Shown one piece after another: positions 24,497-32,881 of a stretch of 35,667 nucleotides of DNA. Source of the DNA: an uncultured Verrucomicrobia subdivision 3 bacterium (GTDB lineage: Bacteria > Verrucomicrobiota > Verrucomicrobiia > Limisphaerales > UBA11358). Numbering within the stretch: position 1 is the first letter of the stretch; the number at the start of each line of letters is the position of its first letter. The position numbers were made by a program, and so were the translations under genes. The notes below the pieces were generated by a model. It had not been told where the DNA came from. It did no database searches and was given only the letters and a program-made list of their open reading frames with translations. The DNA lies in NCBI GenBank assembly GCA_903917705.1, contig CAIXBQ010000159.1, positions 1 to 35,667 of the forward strand, read 5' to 3'.

Positions 24497-26164
24497 TCAG
24501 CGGGCGGGCGCCTTGGCGGCAGCCTCGGCATAGACCGGCGTATTACGCAACTCGCGGTTCGCCTCGCCTTGCAGCCAGAGGTTGAACGCCTCGTTCTGCC
24601 GCGCGCGGCGGACCTGGGAGGTGAACTGCGGCAATTCCGCCGTCTTCTTGGCTAGATCGATGGGCAGCATCTGCTGGACATACAGGACAAATCCGCCGTC
24701 GGCAGTCGGGACAAAATTGCTGATGCGCCCCGCCGGCGTGGTGAATGCGGCCTGTTTCAACTGCCCCAGTTCGGCATGATCGCCCGCTTCCGGCACATCC
24801 TGCGAACTCCACGAGAACGGCGACAGCACCTGCGGCGACTGTCCGCCGGCGATGGCGGCCTGCGCGAAGGTCTTTTTGCCAACCGCTGTCTGCAAACTGG
24901 CGGTGGCGAAGAAATTCGTCCCGGCGCTCTGCGCTAGCGCGACAGCTTGATGATTTTTGAAATCTTCCGTGACCCGGGTGCGGATCTGATCCAACGACGG
25001 GATCGCACTGGGCAACTGGTTCGCCAGCGCGATGACATAAATGGCGTCCGTTCCGGGAATTGGTCCGGCGAGCGGGTATTCGGCCGTCAACTTGAAAGCT
25101 TCCTTCGTCAGCGCCGGCGGGGCATTGAAATCTTCCGGCCCGAACGCCGCCGAGAACGGCGCGGTGGTGCGGACGGCCAGCCCGCTTTTCTTCGCCAAGG
25201 CGGCGAGATTTTCAGGCTTCGCCGGGTCCACGGCAAACAGCGCGGTGGCAAACTCCTTCGCCTGTTGGCCGGCATCGGAAAGGGCGCGGTTGTGGATGAG
25301 CAGTTCGCGGATTTTGACCTTGGCCTCCTCCGGCGTCTTGGCGTCGGCAAATTCCGTCGCGCCGTACTGGCGATACACGGCGTCCACATTTTCTTCCAGG
25401 TTCGTTTTCGCCCACTCGGCCTTGGACTGCGCGATGAAATTCGTCACCTCAAACGCAACATAGCTGACCTGCACACGATCGGGTTCGCGGTAGGCCGCCA
25501 GGCTGTTGTTGTAAAACTGCGCCACGGCGGCGGGCGTGACCACAACCTGCGCCACGTAATTCGACGCGGAAAAGAATACCGCCTGCGCGGAAACCTCCCG
25601 GTTGCGCTCGTCGTACATTTGGGCGAGTTCCTGCGGTGACACGAGCGTGCCGGAGAGACCGAAGGTCTCGCGCAGTTGCTCGATGACCAGTTCATCATGA
25701 AGAAAGCGCTGGAAGTCGGCTAGGACCAGACCAGCCGGCTGCAACACCCGCTCAACGAAGGTCTGGAGCGGCACCGGCTGCCCGTTGCGGCCCAGGCTTT
25801 GGAGAAAGTTAACCGCCGCCGTCTTGACGGTTTCCTCGCTGATATTGATGCCGAGCGCCTTCGCCTTATTGACCAACAGCAAGTGCACGAAGGTTTCCCG
25901 CTCCAAATCCGCCGGCTTGAAACTCACACTGTGGCTGGGCCATTCGCCCGTCTGCTGCCAGTACGAGATAATAAACGCCCGCTGCGCCAGCGTGAACGCC
26001 TCCGCCGTCACTTCCTTGCCGTAAATCGTGCCGTAACCGCCGTTCGCCATGCGGCCGCCGCCGGTGGTCGGGGCTTTTCCCATGAAATACACGAAGGAAA
26101 TGATCGTGAGCGGGACGATGGTCCACCACAGCCAGGCTGAATGTTTGCGAATTGTTCCAATCAT
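24497..26164 (-). CDS. PpiD/SurA-like membrane-anchored chaperone
   Basis: A 555-aa protein with one N-terminal membrane helix (SAWLWWTIVPLTIISFVYFMG) and a large periplasmic part. The segment from about 40 to 200 matches the SurA_N/PpiD chaperone domain (GKEVTAEAF, NKAKALGINISEETV). A PPIase-like region is expected near 350-500, but the parvulin signature is weak, so isomerase activity is doubtful. The likely role is folding of outer-membrane or exported proteins, which fits the many secreted enzymes nearby. The start ATG 26164 follows an AT-rich leader with no Shine-Dalgarno sequence. Confidence 0.75.
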   Translation of the reverse strand: MIGTIRKHSAWLWWTIVPLTIISFVYFMGKAPTTGGGRMANGGYGTIYGKEVTAEAFTLAQRAFIISYWQQTGEWPSHSVSFKPADLERETFVHLLLVNKAKALGINISEETVKTAAVNFLQSLGRNGQPVPLQTFVERVLQPAGLVLADFQRFLHDELVIEQLRETFGLSGTLVSPQELAQMYDERNREVSAQAVFFSASNYVAQVVVTPAAVAQFYNNSLAAYREPDRVQVSYVAFEVTNFIAQSKAEWAKTNLEENVDAVYRQYGATEFADAKTPEEAKVKIRELLIHNRALSDAGQQAKEFATALFAVDPAKPENLAALAKKSGLAVRTTAPFSAAFGPEDFNAPPALTKEAFKLTAEYPLAGPIPGTDAIYVIALANQLPSAIPSLDQIRTRVTEDFKNHQAVALAQSAGTNFFATASLQTAVGKKTFAQAAIAGGQSPQVLSPFSWSSQDVPEAGDHAELGQLKQAAFTTPAGRISNFVPTADGGFVLYVQQMLPIDLAKKTAELPQFTSQVRRARQNEAFNLWLQGEANRELRNTPVYAEAAAKAPAR

Positions 26165-26258
26165 ATTGAAAAAAAGTGAACGCGAAGCCTAACTTGCCGG
26201 AAGCCACATGGCAAACGTAATTTCGGGTCCGCCGGAGGGCATCCGGTTTCCGGGATTT

Positions 26259-26284
26259 GGGCCCCGGAACTTCGCCCCGGGCCC
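26259..26284 (-). terminator. Possible terminator hairpin after hemB
   Basis: GGGCCCCGG and CCGGGCCC (26277-26284) form about an 8-bp stem with one bulge, 12 bp after the hemB stop on the minus strand. There is no U tract, so it may be a stability or rho-dependent signal. The rest of 26165-26296 shows nothing further. Confidence 0.3.
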
Positions 26285-26296
26285 ACAGTGCCGGAT

Positions 26297-27283
26297 TCAA
26301 CCCTGTTTCAGCCACCGCGCCACGTCCATCGCCGCGTAGGTGATGAGAATATCCGCGCCCGCCCGGCGCATCGCCAGCAGGCTTTCCAGCGTCACATTGC
26401 GCTCGTCAATCCAACCGTTGGCGGCGGCAGCCTTGATCATCGCATGCTCGCCGCTCACGGCATAGGCGGCGGTGGGCAGGCCAAATTCCGTTTTCACCCG
26501 GTGGATGATATCCAGATATGCCAGCGCCGGCTTGACCATCACCATGTCCGCGCCTTCCTGGATGTCCAGGGCCACTTCGCGGATTGCTTCATTTGAATTC
26601 GCCGCGTCCATCTGATAACTACGCCGGTCGCCGAACGCGGGTGCGGATTCCGCCACCTCGCGGAACGGCCCGTAAAAGGCCGACGCAAACTTCGCCGCGT
26701 AGCTCATGATCGGCGTGTCAATCAAACCCTCGTTATCCAGCTCCGCGCGGATGGCGCGGACGCGGCCGTCCATCATGTCGCTCGGGGCGACGATATCCGC
26801 CCCCGCCTCGGCCTGGCTGGCCGCCGTGCGCGCGAGCAGCTTAAGCGACGGATCGTTGAGAATCTTTCCTCCATGCACAATGCCGCAATGGCCGTGCTCC
26901 ATGTATTCGCACAGGCACACATCCGTGATGACCAGCAGCGACGGCACTTCCTTCTTCAGCAGCCGGGTGACCTGCTGGACAATGCCGTTTTTGGCATAAG
27001 CGCCGCTCGCCTTCGCGTCCTTCTTGTCGGGAATGCCGAAAAGCAAAACGGCGGGTACGCCGAGCGCGTGCGCCGCCGTGGCCTCGCGCACGATCTCATC
27101 GGGCGAAAGCTGGAACACGCCGGGCATGGCGTTCACGGGGCGGCGCAATTTCCTGCCGCTGCGCGCAAATAGCGGCAGGACGAGTTGCGAAACATTCAAC
27201 GACGTTTCCGCGACGAGGCGGCGCAAGGCGGGCGACGTGCGCAGCCGGCGCGGGCGGCCCACGGGAAATCCGGGCAAATTCAT
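26297..27283 (-). CDS. hemB: Porphobilinogen synthase (delta-aminolevulinate dehydratase)
   Basis: A 328-aa enzyme that joins two 5-aminolevulinate molecules to form porphobilinogen in haem synthesis. The zinc-binding cysteines are in DVCLCEYMEHGHCG (about 120-133), so this is the Zn-dependent type. The two active-site lysines are in MSYAAKFAS (about 197) and MVKPA (about 250). The length and blocks (PSDMMDGRV, RRSYQMDAANSNEA) are typical. It is transcribed towards the PpiD-like gene, with 132 bp between. Confidence 0.96.
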   Translation of the reverse strand: MNLPGFPVGRPRRLRTSPALRRLVAETSLNVSQLVLPLFARSGRKLRRPVNAMPGVFQLSPDEIVREATAAHALGVPAVLLFGIPDKKDAKASGAYAKNGIVQQVTRLLKKEVPSLLVITDVCLCEYMEHGHCGIVHGGKILNDPSLKLLARTAASQAEAGADIVAPSDMMDGRVRAIRAELDNEGLIDTPIMSYAAKFASAFYGPFREVAESAPAFGDRRSYQMDAANSNEAIREVALDIQEGADMVMVKPALAYLDIIHRVKTEFGLPTAAYAVSGEHAMIKAAAANGWIDERNVTLESLLAMRRAGADILITYAAMDVARWLKQG

Positions 27284-27470
27284 GTACTCAGTCTAGGTTT
27301 TGCGGGGCGCGGGCAAAAGCGGAAAGTTTTCGCCACCGATGAATACTATTGATACTAGCGTAATCGGGTGCATTAAAGTCACAATTTAGATCAGGGATAT
27401 CGGGCGGCCGCCCGGCGGTTGGTCGCCAACATTGCTTTGCTTCGCCGGCAAATGGTTTTACATTCGGCTC

Positions 27471-28052
27471 ATGCGGCAATTGCGAAACTTCCTGTGGACG
27501 CTCACGGCGGTGGTAGTGCTGGTGATGGCGGTTTATCTCACCTTCACGGCGGCGCGGTGGCTCAACAACCACGGCGGCACCCGGCATTTCTGGAACACCA
27601 CCAGCGTGATCCGCGCCGTCCAGCCGCTCGCGGATCTCGTCACGGTTAAATATGTCATGGACAAGGTGGTGGTGCTGGAAGACGTGAAGTGGTACGGCGA
27701 AAGCCGCGTGCTGCTCCTCGCCCACGGCGTGGTCAAGGCGGGCATCGACCTGAAACGGCTCGCGCCCGGCGACGTGGCGATCAACGGCAAAACCGTCTGT
27801 CTGCGCCTGCCGCCGCCGCAGATAATGGACGCGTATCTGGACGACAAGGAAAGCCAGGTGATCGACCGCTCCACCGGCCTGCTCCGCGCCTTCGACAAGG
27901 ACCTGGAACAGACGGCGCGTCAGAATGCGGTGGATGACATCGGCCGCGCCGCGCGCAAAAGCGGCATCCTGGACGAGGCGGAAAAACGCGGGCGCACGGA
28001 ACTGGAGAATTTCTTCAAACGCGCGGGCTTTGAACGGGTAGAGTTTCGCTGA
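27471..28052 (+). CDS. DUF4230 membrane-anchored protein
   Basis: A 193-aa protein with one N-terminal membrane helix at about residues 6-24 (FLWTLTAVVVLVMAVYLTF) and a soluble domain. The latter has VVLLEDVKWYGES-like strands and a GVVKAGIDLKRLAPGDVAINGKTV stretch typical of DUF4230, followed by a helical end. ATG 27471 is preferred because it places the helix near the N-terminus. The function of DUF4230 is not known. The upstream gap 27296-27470 contains a palindrome GGGCGGCCGCCC at 27403-27414 and a poor TTGATA/ATTAAA promoter match. Confidence 0.75.
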   Translation: MRQLRNFLWTLTAVVVLVMAVYLTFTAARWLNNHGGTRHFWNTTSVIRAVQPLADLVTVKYVMDKVVVLEDVKWYGESRVLLLAHGVVKAGIDLKRLAPGDVAINGKTVCLRLPPPQIMDAYLDDKESQVIDRSTGLLRAFDKDLEQTARQNAVDDIGRAARKSGILDEAEKRGRTELENFFKRAGFERVEFR

Positions 28053-28269
28053 CGGGGGTGCCCAAATTCTGGAAGGGCTGTCCAATTTTCACCGCCCAAT
28101 CCTGGGTGGCCACCATGGTCACGAGGAGTCGGCGGCGCACGGGCTGGATCTTCCGGGCGCGGACCGGCGGGCGCAGTCCCGCCAATTGAATCGCGGCGAG
28201 CCGGAGATTGATCGCGGCGATGGACGCCGTGGTCGGGGAGATTTCGGGGCTGTTGAATTTTCTGGCCAC
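28015..28269 (-). CDS. Possible small ORF overlapping the DUF4230 end
   Basis: A GTG-started frame on the minus strand reading ARKFNSPEISPTTASIAA and later VATQDWAVKIGQPFQN, about 84 aa, in the 324-bp gap 28053-28376. Its last 12 codons overlap the DUF4230 gene. Third positions are GC-rich and the composition is protein-like, but I recognise no family and no Shine-Dalgarno sequence. It could be a real small gene, a relic or chance. Confidence 0.25.
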   Translation of the reverse strand: MARKFNSPEISPTTASIAAINLRLAAIQLAGLRPPVRARKIQPVRRRLLVTMVATQDWAVKIGQPFQNLGTPVSETLPVQSPRV

Positions 28270-28328
28270 GCAGATACGTTCGCAACTCGTGTGCCATAAA
28301 TTTCCCCCTCGGCCGCCCGCATCGCCGC

Positions 28329-28357
28329 AAAAAAAGCCCCGCTGCGAACAGCGGGGC
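28329..28357 (-). terminator. Canonical intrinsic terminator
   Basis: On the minus strand GCCCCGCTG, loop TTCG, CAGCGGGGC is followed by seven T. A 9-bp GC stem with a stable UUCG tetraloop and U run (plus-strand 28336-28357, A run 28329-28335) lies 19 bp after the discoidin-type lipoprotein stop. Confidence 0.92.
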
Positions 28358-28376
28358 CTGACAAATTAAACAGGGC

Positions 28377-28970
28377 CTATTGGGCGACGACGCCGATTTC
28401 CGCGGCGGAGGTCCACGCCTCGCCGTTGATTTCGGAAAGGGCCTTGAGCTTGATGAAGCGCGCGGGCTTCGCGTCGAAGGCGACGGTCTTCTTGTCCTTG
28501 CTGTTTTCAAACGTGCCCTTGGCCACAGGCTGGCCGAAGTCGGTGCCGTCGTTGCTCACATACAATTCGTAGTCCTTGATGGTTCCGTTCACGCCTTCAT
28601 CCTGGCGCGGCAGGTAGGTGAAGCCCTTGATGGTCGCGGGCGGTGTGAGTTCAATGACGATCTCGTGCGGGCACGGCGGATTGGCATCCTGCCACTGGGT
28701 GTGCCAGAAGGTGTCGGGGTTGCCGTCCACGGCGTTGACGCCCTTGCCGTCCTCGCCCTCGGTTTCCTCGCTGTCCACCTTGACGACTTTGAGCGCGAGC
28801 GCGCCGGGCGCAGCCGGAACCGCCGCCGGAGCGGCCGGAGCGGGCGCCGCCGCGGTCACGGCCGGCGTGGTGCAACAGGTGCCCCCCTTGTTACCGGCGC
28901 AACCGCAAAACAGCAGCGCGGCCGCCAGCGGAGCGGTGACGGCGAGAAATATTTTCAGATTCGTTTTCAT
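28377..28970 (-). CDS. Discoidin (F5/8 type C)-like lipoprotein
   Basis: A 197-aa predicted lipoprotein. The signal MKTNLKIFLAVTAPLAAALLFCGC has an FCGC lipobox. An alanine/proline-rich linker of about 35 residues separates the lipid anchor from the domain. That domain has DGNPDTFWHTQW, PHEIVIEL, IKGFTYLPRQD, GTIKDYELYVSNDGTDFG and ARFIKLKALSEINGE, a typical F5/8 type C (CBM32-like) jelly roll that binds galactose-type sugars. ATG 28970 is the start; the codons upstream do not fit. It ends in a strong intrinsic terminator. It probably tethers glycans or enzymes at the cell surface. Confidence 0.85.
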   Translation of the reverse strand: MKTNLKIFLAVTAPLAAALLFCGCAGNKGGTCCTTPAVTAAAPAPAAPAAVPAAPGALALKVVKVDSEETEGEDGKGVNAVDGNPDTFWHTQWQDANPPCPHEIVIELTPPATIKGFTYLPRQDEGVNGTIKDYELYVSNDGTDFGQPVAKGTFENSKDKKTVAFDAKPARFIKLKALSEINGEAWTSAAEIGVVAQ

Positions 28971-29054
28971 GGTGATGAGACTTTTGGTTGATGGTTGACT
29001 GACGTGAAAAATTTTTACCATGCGGCCCGCGCCAAGTCCAGCGGCAAGCGGCGG

Positions 29055-30452
29055 CTACCGGCGGCCCAGCCGCGCCAGCAGCTTGCCGTGGATGCCATCA
29101 AACCCGCCGTTGCTGAACACGCAGATGACGTCGCCCCCCTGCGCGCCGGCGGCGAGGTGCGCGACAATGGCGTTGGCATCCGGCAGATACGCGGCGGCCT
29201 TGCCGGCGGTTTTCAAATCCTGCATGAGTTGCTCGGGGTTCAGCCGCTCCGCCGGCGCGATCTGCTCCAGCCGCGCCACCTCGGCCACCACCACCGCGTC
29301 GGCATCGGCGAAGGACGAGGCGAGCTCCTCCTGAAACACCTTGCGCCGCGTCGTGTTGCTGCGCGGCTCAAACACCGCCCAGATTTTTTCCTTCGCATAG
29401 CGGAGGCGCAGCGCCTTGAGCGTTTCGCGGATAGCCGTGGGGTGATGCCCAAAATCATCGATCACCGTCACGCCGCCGGCGATGCCTTTGACCTCCATGC
29501 GCCGCTTGATGCCTTTGAACGTGTCGAACGCGCTTTGAATCTGCTTGTTCGACAGGCCGCAATGTTTCGCCGCGCCGATGACGGCGAGCGCGTTGCGCAC
29601 ATTCAATTCGCCAACGAGATTCAAATGAAACTTGAAGCTGGGAATCTCAAACTCCGTCGCCGTCGGGCCGAAGCGCAGGTTGAACCCCTGCACGGCGTTG
29701 TCCGCGCCGAGGCCGAAGCGCTTGACCGGGCAATGCGTGACGTTGAGCAGCTCCTTGAGATTCGCGTCGTCGCCATTGCCAAGCAGCAGGCCGTTGCGCG
29801 GCACCAGCCGGATGAAGTGCGAGAAGGTCTTCTTCACCGCGTCAAGATTGTCAAAGATGTCGGCGTGGTCGAATTCAAGGTTGTTGATGATGGCGATCTC
29901 CGGCTGGTAATGGATGAACTTGCTGCGCTTGTCGAAGAACGCGGTGTCATACTCATCGCCCTCGATGATGAACCACTCGCTATCCGTGAACCGGGCGCCC
30001 TGCGAAAAGTTGTTCGGAATGCCGCCGATGAGATAGCTCGGGTTCAGCCCGTTGTGCTCAAACACCCACGTCAGCAGGCTCGTCGTCGTGGTCTTGCCGT
30101 GCGTGCCGGCGACGACAAGCGCGCGCTTGCCCCGGATGAAAAACTCCGCCAGCAGCGCCGCCAGCGAACAATAGCGCAGCTTGTGGTCCAGCACATACTC
30201 CGCCTCCGGGTTGCCGCGCGAGATGGCGTTGCCGATGACCACGAGGTCGGGCTTGGAGGCGAGGTTGCGCTCGTCGTAGCCGTTCAGCACGGGGATTTTC
30301 TTGGCGGCGAGGAACGACGCCATCGGCTCATAGACATTCTGGTCGGAACCGGTGACGGTAAAACCTTTGTCCAGCATCGCGGCGGCGGCCGACGCCATCG
30401 CGGTCCCGCCGATGCCGGTGAAATGGACGGATTTGATCTCGGATGAAAACAT
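29055..30452 (-). CDS. mpl: UDP-MurNAc:L-Ala-gamma-D-Glu-mDAP ligase
   Basis: A 465-aa Mur-type ligase that joins recycled tripeptide to UDP-MurNAc in peptidoglycan recycling. It starts MFSSEIKSVHFTGIGGTAMAS, with the ATP loop GTHGKTTTTS at 116-125. The central domain has YLIGGIPNNF, IEGDEYDTAFFDKRSKF and NLEFDHADIF. The C-terminal domain has DDFGHHPTAI and FEPRSNTTRR. The GDEYDTAFFDKRSKF stretch is diagnostic for Mpl over MurC. ATG 30452 gives the conserved start. It is divergent from the rhamnogalacturonan esterase. Confidence 0.93.
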   Translation of the reverse strand: MFSSEIKSVHFTGIGGTAMASAAAAMLDKGFTVTGSDQNVYEPMASFLAAKKIPVLNGYDERNLASKPDLVVIGNAISRGNPEAEYVLDHKLRYCSLAALLAEFFIRGKRALVVAGTHGKTTTTSLLTWVFEHNGLNPSYLIGGIPNNFSQGARFTDSEWFIIEGDEYDTAFFDKRSKFIHYQPEIAIINNLEFDHADIFDNLDAVKKTFSHFIRLVPRNGLLLGNGDDANLKELLNVTHCPVKRFGLGADNAVQGFNLRFGPTATEFEIPSFKFHLNLVGELNVRNALAVIGAAKHCGLSNKQIQSAFDTFKGIKRRMEVKGIAGGVTVIDDFGHHPTAIRETLKALRLRYAKEKIWAVFEPRSNTTRRKVFQEELASSFADADAVVVAEVARLEQIAPAERLNPEQLMQDLKTAGKAAAYLPDANAIVAHLAAGAQGGDVICVFSNGGFDGIHGKLLARLGRR

Positions 30453-30569
30453 TCGCGCATGATGGCGAAAGACCGCGTTCAGAAAAAGTCTGAATTCGTC
30501 CAAAGCTGCCATCGCCAATACTGTCGATTGCCGCGACCCCCCGGTTGTGCGAAAAGAAGGAAACTATTT

Positions 30570-31493
30570 ATGCCATCAATCCGTCCATCAGTCGTGCCTG
30601 TCACCTCCCTGATCAAACGCCTCCTGCCGCTGTTCGCCGGCGCGGCGGTTTCGCTGCGCGCCGCCGAACCCATCGCCCCCAACAGCTCCGCCAACCTCGA
30701 CGCCAAGCGCGATGTCGCCGCCCTCGCCGGCTTTCTCCGGGACACCAACCGCTCGTTCCCGCTGCTCTTCATCGTCGGCGATTCCACCGTCCACAATCCC
30801 GGCCGCGGCGAACGCGGCTGGGGCGACGTCATCGGCCGGAACTTCGACACGAACAAAATCCGCGTGGAAAACCACGCGCTCGGCGGACGCAGCAGCCGCA
30901 CCTTCATCACGCAGGGTTATTGGGACAATATTCTCGCCGCCGCCAAGACCGGCGACTTCGTCCTCATCCAGATGGGCCACAATGACGGCGGCGCACTCAA
31001 CGACGAGCCGCCCGGTTCCAAATATCCGTTGCGCGCGCGCGGCAGCATTCGCGGCCTCGGCGAGGAGACGCAGGAAATTGACAACGTGCTCACGAAGCAG
31101 CATGAGGTCGTCCACACCTACGGCTGGTATCTGCGCAAATACATCGCCGACGCCCGCGCCAAAGGCATGACGCCCATCCTTTGCACGCCCGTGCCCCATG
31201 TGCCGAAAGCGGCCGTCACCGCCGGCGAAGTGGAGAAAAGCCCTTACGTCGAAATGTCCGCTGCCGTCGCTAAAAATGAAAAGGTGGCGTTTATCAATCT
31301 GAACCAACTCACGATGAGTCATTACGCGGGCTTGAAGCCGGAGGAGATCAAGGCGAAGTATTTCACGACCGCCGACAGCACGCATTCGAGTCCCGCGGGC
31401 GCCGAGCTGAACGCGCAGTCCGTCATCGAGGGTTTGCGGCAGTTGACCGATTGTCCGCTCGCCGGATTCCTGAAGACGGAAGCCGCGAAATAA
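30570..31493 (+). CDS. Secreted rhamnogalacturonan acetylesterase-like SGNH esterase
   Basis: A 307-aa exported SGNH/GDSL hydrolase of the CE12 type, which removes acetyl groups from rhamnogalacturonan. A signal peptide (KRLLPLFAGAAVSLRAAEP) leads to FIVGDSTVHN with Ser72, then GGRSSRTF, QMGHNDGG near 136 and the C-terminal DSTHSSP with Asp269 and His272. These are blocks I, II, III and V of the family. It has one of only two good ribosome-binding sites in the window, AAGGA at 30557-30561, 8 nt from the ATG. The oligogalacturonate lyase gene starts 5 bp after its stop, so the two form an operon. Confidence 0.9.
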   Translation: MPSIRPSVVPVTSLIKRLLPLFAGAAVSLRAAEPIAPNSSANLDAKRDVAALAGFLRDTNRSFPLLFIVGDSTVHNPGRGERGWGDVIGRNFDTNKIRVENHALGGRSSRTFITQGYWDNILAAAKTGDFVLIQMGHNDGGALNDEPPGSKYPLRARGSIRGLGEETQEIDNVLTKQHEVVHTYGWYLRKYIADARAKGMTPILCTPVPHVPKAAVTAGEVEKSPYVEMSAAVAKNEKVAFINLNQLTMSHYAGLKPEEIKAKYFTTADSTHSSPAGAELNAQSVIEGLRQLTDCPLAGFLKTEAAK

Positions 31494-31498
31494 TTTCC

Positions 31499-32881
31499 AT
31501 GAGCCAATTATCTCTCGGTGGGGCGAACGGCCCCACAAGCCGCGTCGGAAGCAGCGCAGTAGCTTGGCATCAGCGGCTAGCCCGAAGCCTCAGCCCGTCA
31601 AACGCATGCAGGCTGCTCATCGCGCTGCTGTCGCCGGTGATGCTGGCATCCGGCCATGCCAAACCCGCTGCGAGCCCCGCCGCGCCCACCGAATGGGTTG
31701 ACCGCGACACCGGCCATCGCGTCGTTCAGCTCTCCACCGAGCCGGGCAGCGAGAGTCTTTATTTCAACCTGAACCCCTTCACGCCCGACGGGACCAAGAT
31801 GGTGTTCACCTCGCCTGCCGGCATCGCCACGGTGAACCTCCAGACCCGCGCCGTCGAAACCATCGTCCCCGGACAGCACCTGCACGTCATCATGGTCGGC
31901 CGCAAAACCGGGAAAATCTATTACGGCGGCGCGAACCGCACCGTCTACGCCGTGGACCCGGACACCAAAGCCGTCCGCCAGATCGCCACCTTTCCGCGCG
32001 GCCAGCAGGTCGCCGCCGTCAACGCCGACGAAACTCTGTTCGCCGGCACCATCACCGAGCGCACCGATGCGGGCACCAACGCCGACGCCTTCGACGGCGG
32101 CCCGAACCGCCGCACCGACCGCGAGCGCGCCGACGCCCAGCGCGGCAAGAAAGGCCAGATGATGGAAGACCGTCTCGCCCAGCGCTATCCCATGTCCCTC
32201 TTCTTCTACAACCTTGCCACCGGCGAAACCAAGACCTGCAATCGCGGCACCGACTGGCTCGGGCATCTGCAATTCTCCCCCACCGATCCGCAGCTCCTCC
32301 TCTTCTGCCATGAAGGCCCGTGGCACAAGGTGGATCGCATCTGGACCATCCGCCCCGACGGCTCCCATTTGCAACTGGTGCATCAGCGCACCCTGACCAT
32401 GGAGATCGCCGGCCATGAATTCTGGAGCGCCGACGGCCGCACCATCTGGTACGACCTGCAAACGCCGCGCGGCCAGGTCTTCTGGCTCGCCGGTTACGAA
32501 CCCGACAACGGCAAACGCACCTGGTACAATATGCAGCGCGACGAGTGGGGCGTGCATTTCAATGTCGCGCCCGACGGAAAACTGTTTTCCAGCGACGGCG
32601 GCGATGAAAAGATGGTCGCCCACGCGCCGGACGGCAAATGGCTCTACCTCTTCCACCCCGAACTCATCGCCGACCGCTCCGCCGGCAACGTGGACACTTC
32701 CAAACTCATCCAGGCCGGCGTGTTCCAATCCGAGAAGCTCGTCAACATGGGCCCGCACGATTACGCGCTGGAACCCAACGCCATGTTCTCCCCGGACATG
32801 AAATGGCTCATCTTCCGCAGCAACCGCAGCGGCGCGAATCAGGTCTACGCCGTCGAGCTGGCGAAGGCGCAGAAGAACTAG
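31499..32881 (+). CDS. PL22-type oligogalacturonate lyase
   Basis: A 460-aa beta-propeller protein matching oligogalacturonate lyase (Ogl, PL22), which beta-eliminates short pectin fragments. The propeller has repeated blades with TGKIYYGGANRTVYAVD, WLGHLQFSPTDPQLLLFCHEGPWHKVDRIW, ITMEIAGHEFWSADG-like and EWGVHFNVAPDGKLF blocks, the histidine-rich patches typical of the manganese site. Upstream of the signal-like NACRLLIALLSPVMLASGHA lies an odd 35-residue N-terminal extension, encoded by DNA with a GTGG hairpin at 31518-31536. No better ATG is available. The gene follows the esterase closely and its stop overlaps that of the fucosidase on the other strand. Confidence 0.85.
   Translation: MSQLSLGGANGPTSRVGSSAVAWHQRLARSLSPSNACRLLIALLSPVMLASGHAKPAASPAAPTEWVDRDTGHRVVQLSTEPGSESLYFNLNPFTPDGTKMVFTSPAGIATVNLQTRAVETIVPGQHLHVIMVGRKTGKIYYGGANRTVYAVDPDTKAVRQIATFPRGQQVAAVNADETLFAGTITERTDAGTNADAFDGGPNRRTDRERADAQRGKKGQMMEDRLAQRYPMSLFFYNLATGETKTCNRGTDWLGHLQFSPTDPQLLLFCHEGPWHKVDRIWTIRPDGSHLQLVHQRTLTMEIAGHEFWSADGRTIWYDLQTPRGQVFWLAGYEPDNGKRTWYNMQRDEWGVHFNVAPDGKLFSSDGGDEKMVAHAPDGKWLYLFHPELIADRSAGNVDTSKLIQAGVFQSEKLVNMGPHDYALEPNAMFSPDMKWLIFRSNRSGANQVYAVELAKAQKN

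Noticed and set aside
27349-27377. Promoter TTGATA-17-ATTAAA upstream of the DUF4230 gene
   Set aside because: The -10 matches only three of six consensus bases, so it is not above chance.
28995-30446. Plus-strand open frame opposite mpl
   Set aside because: It is the antisense of mpl, whose family motifs are unambiguous.
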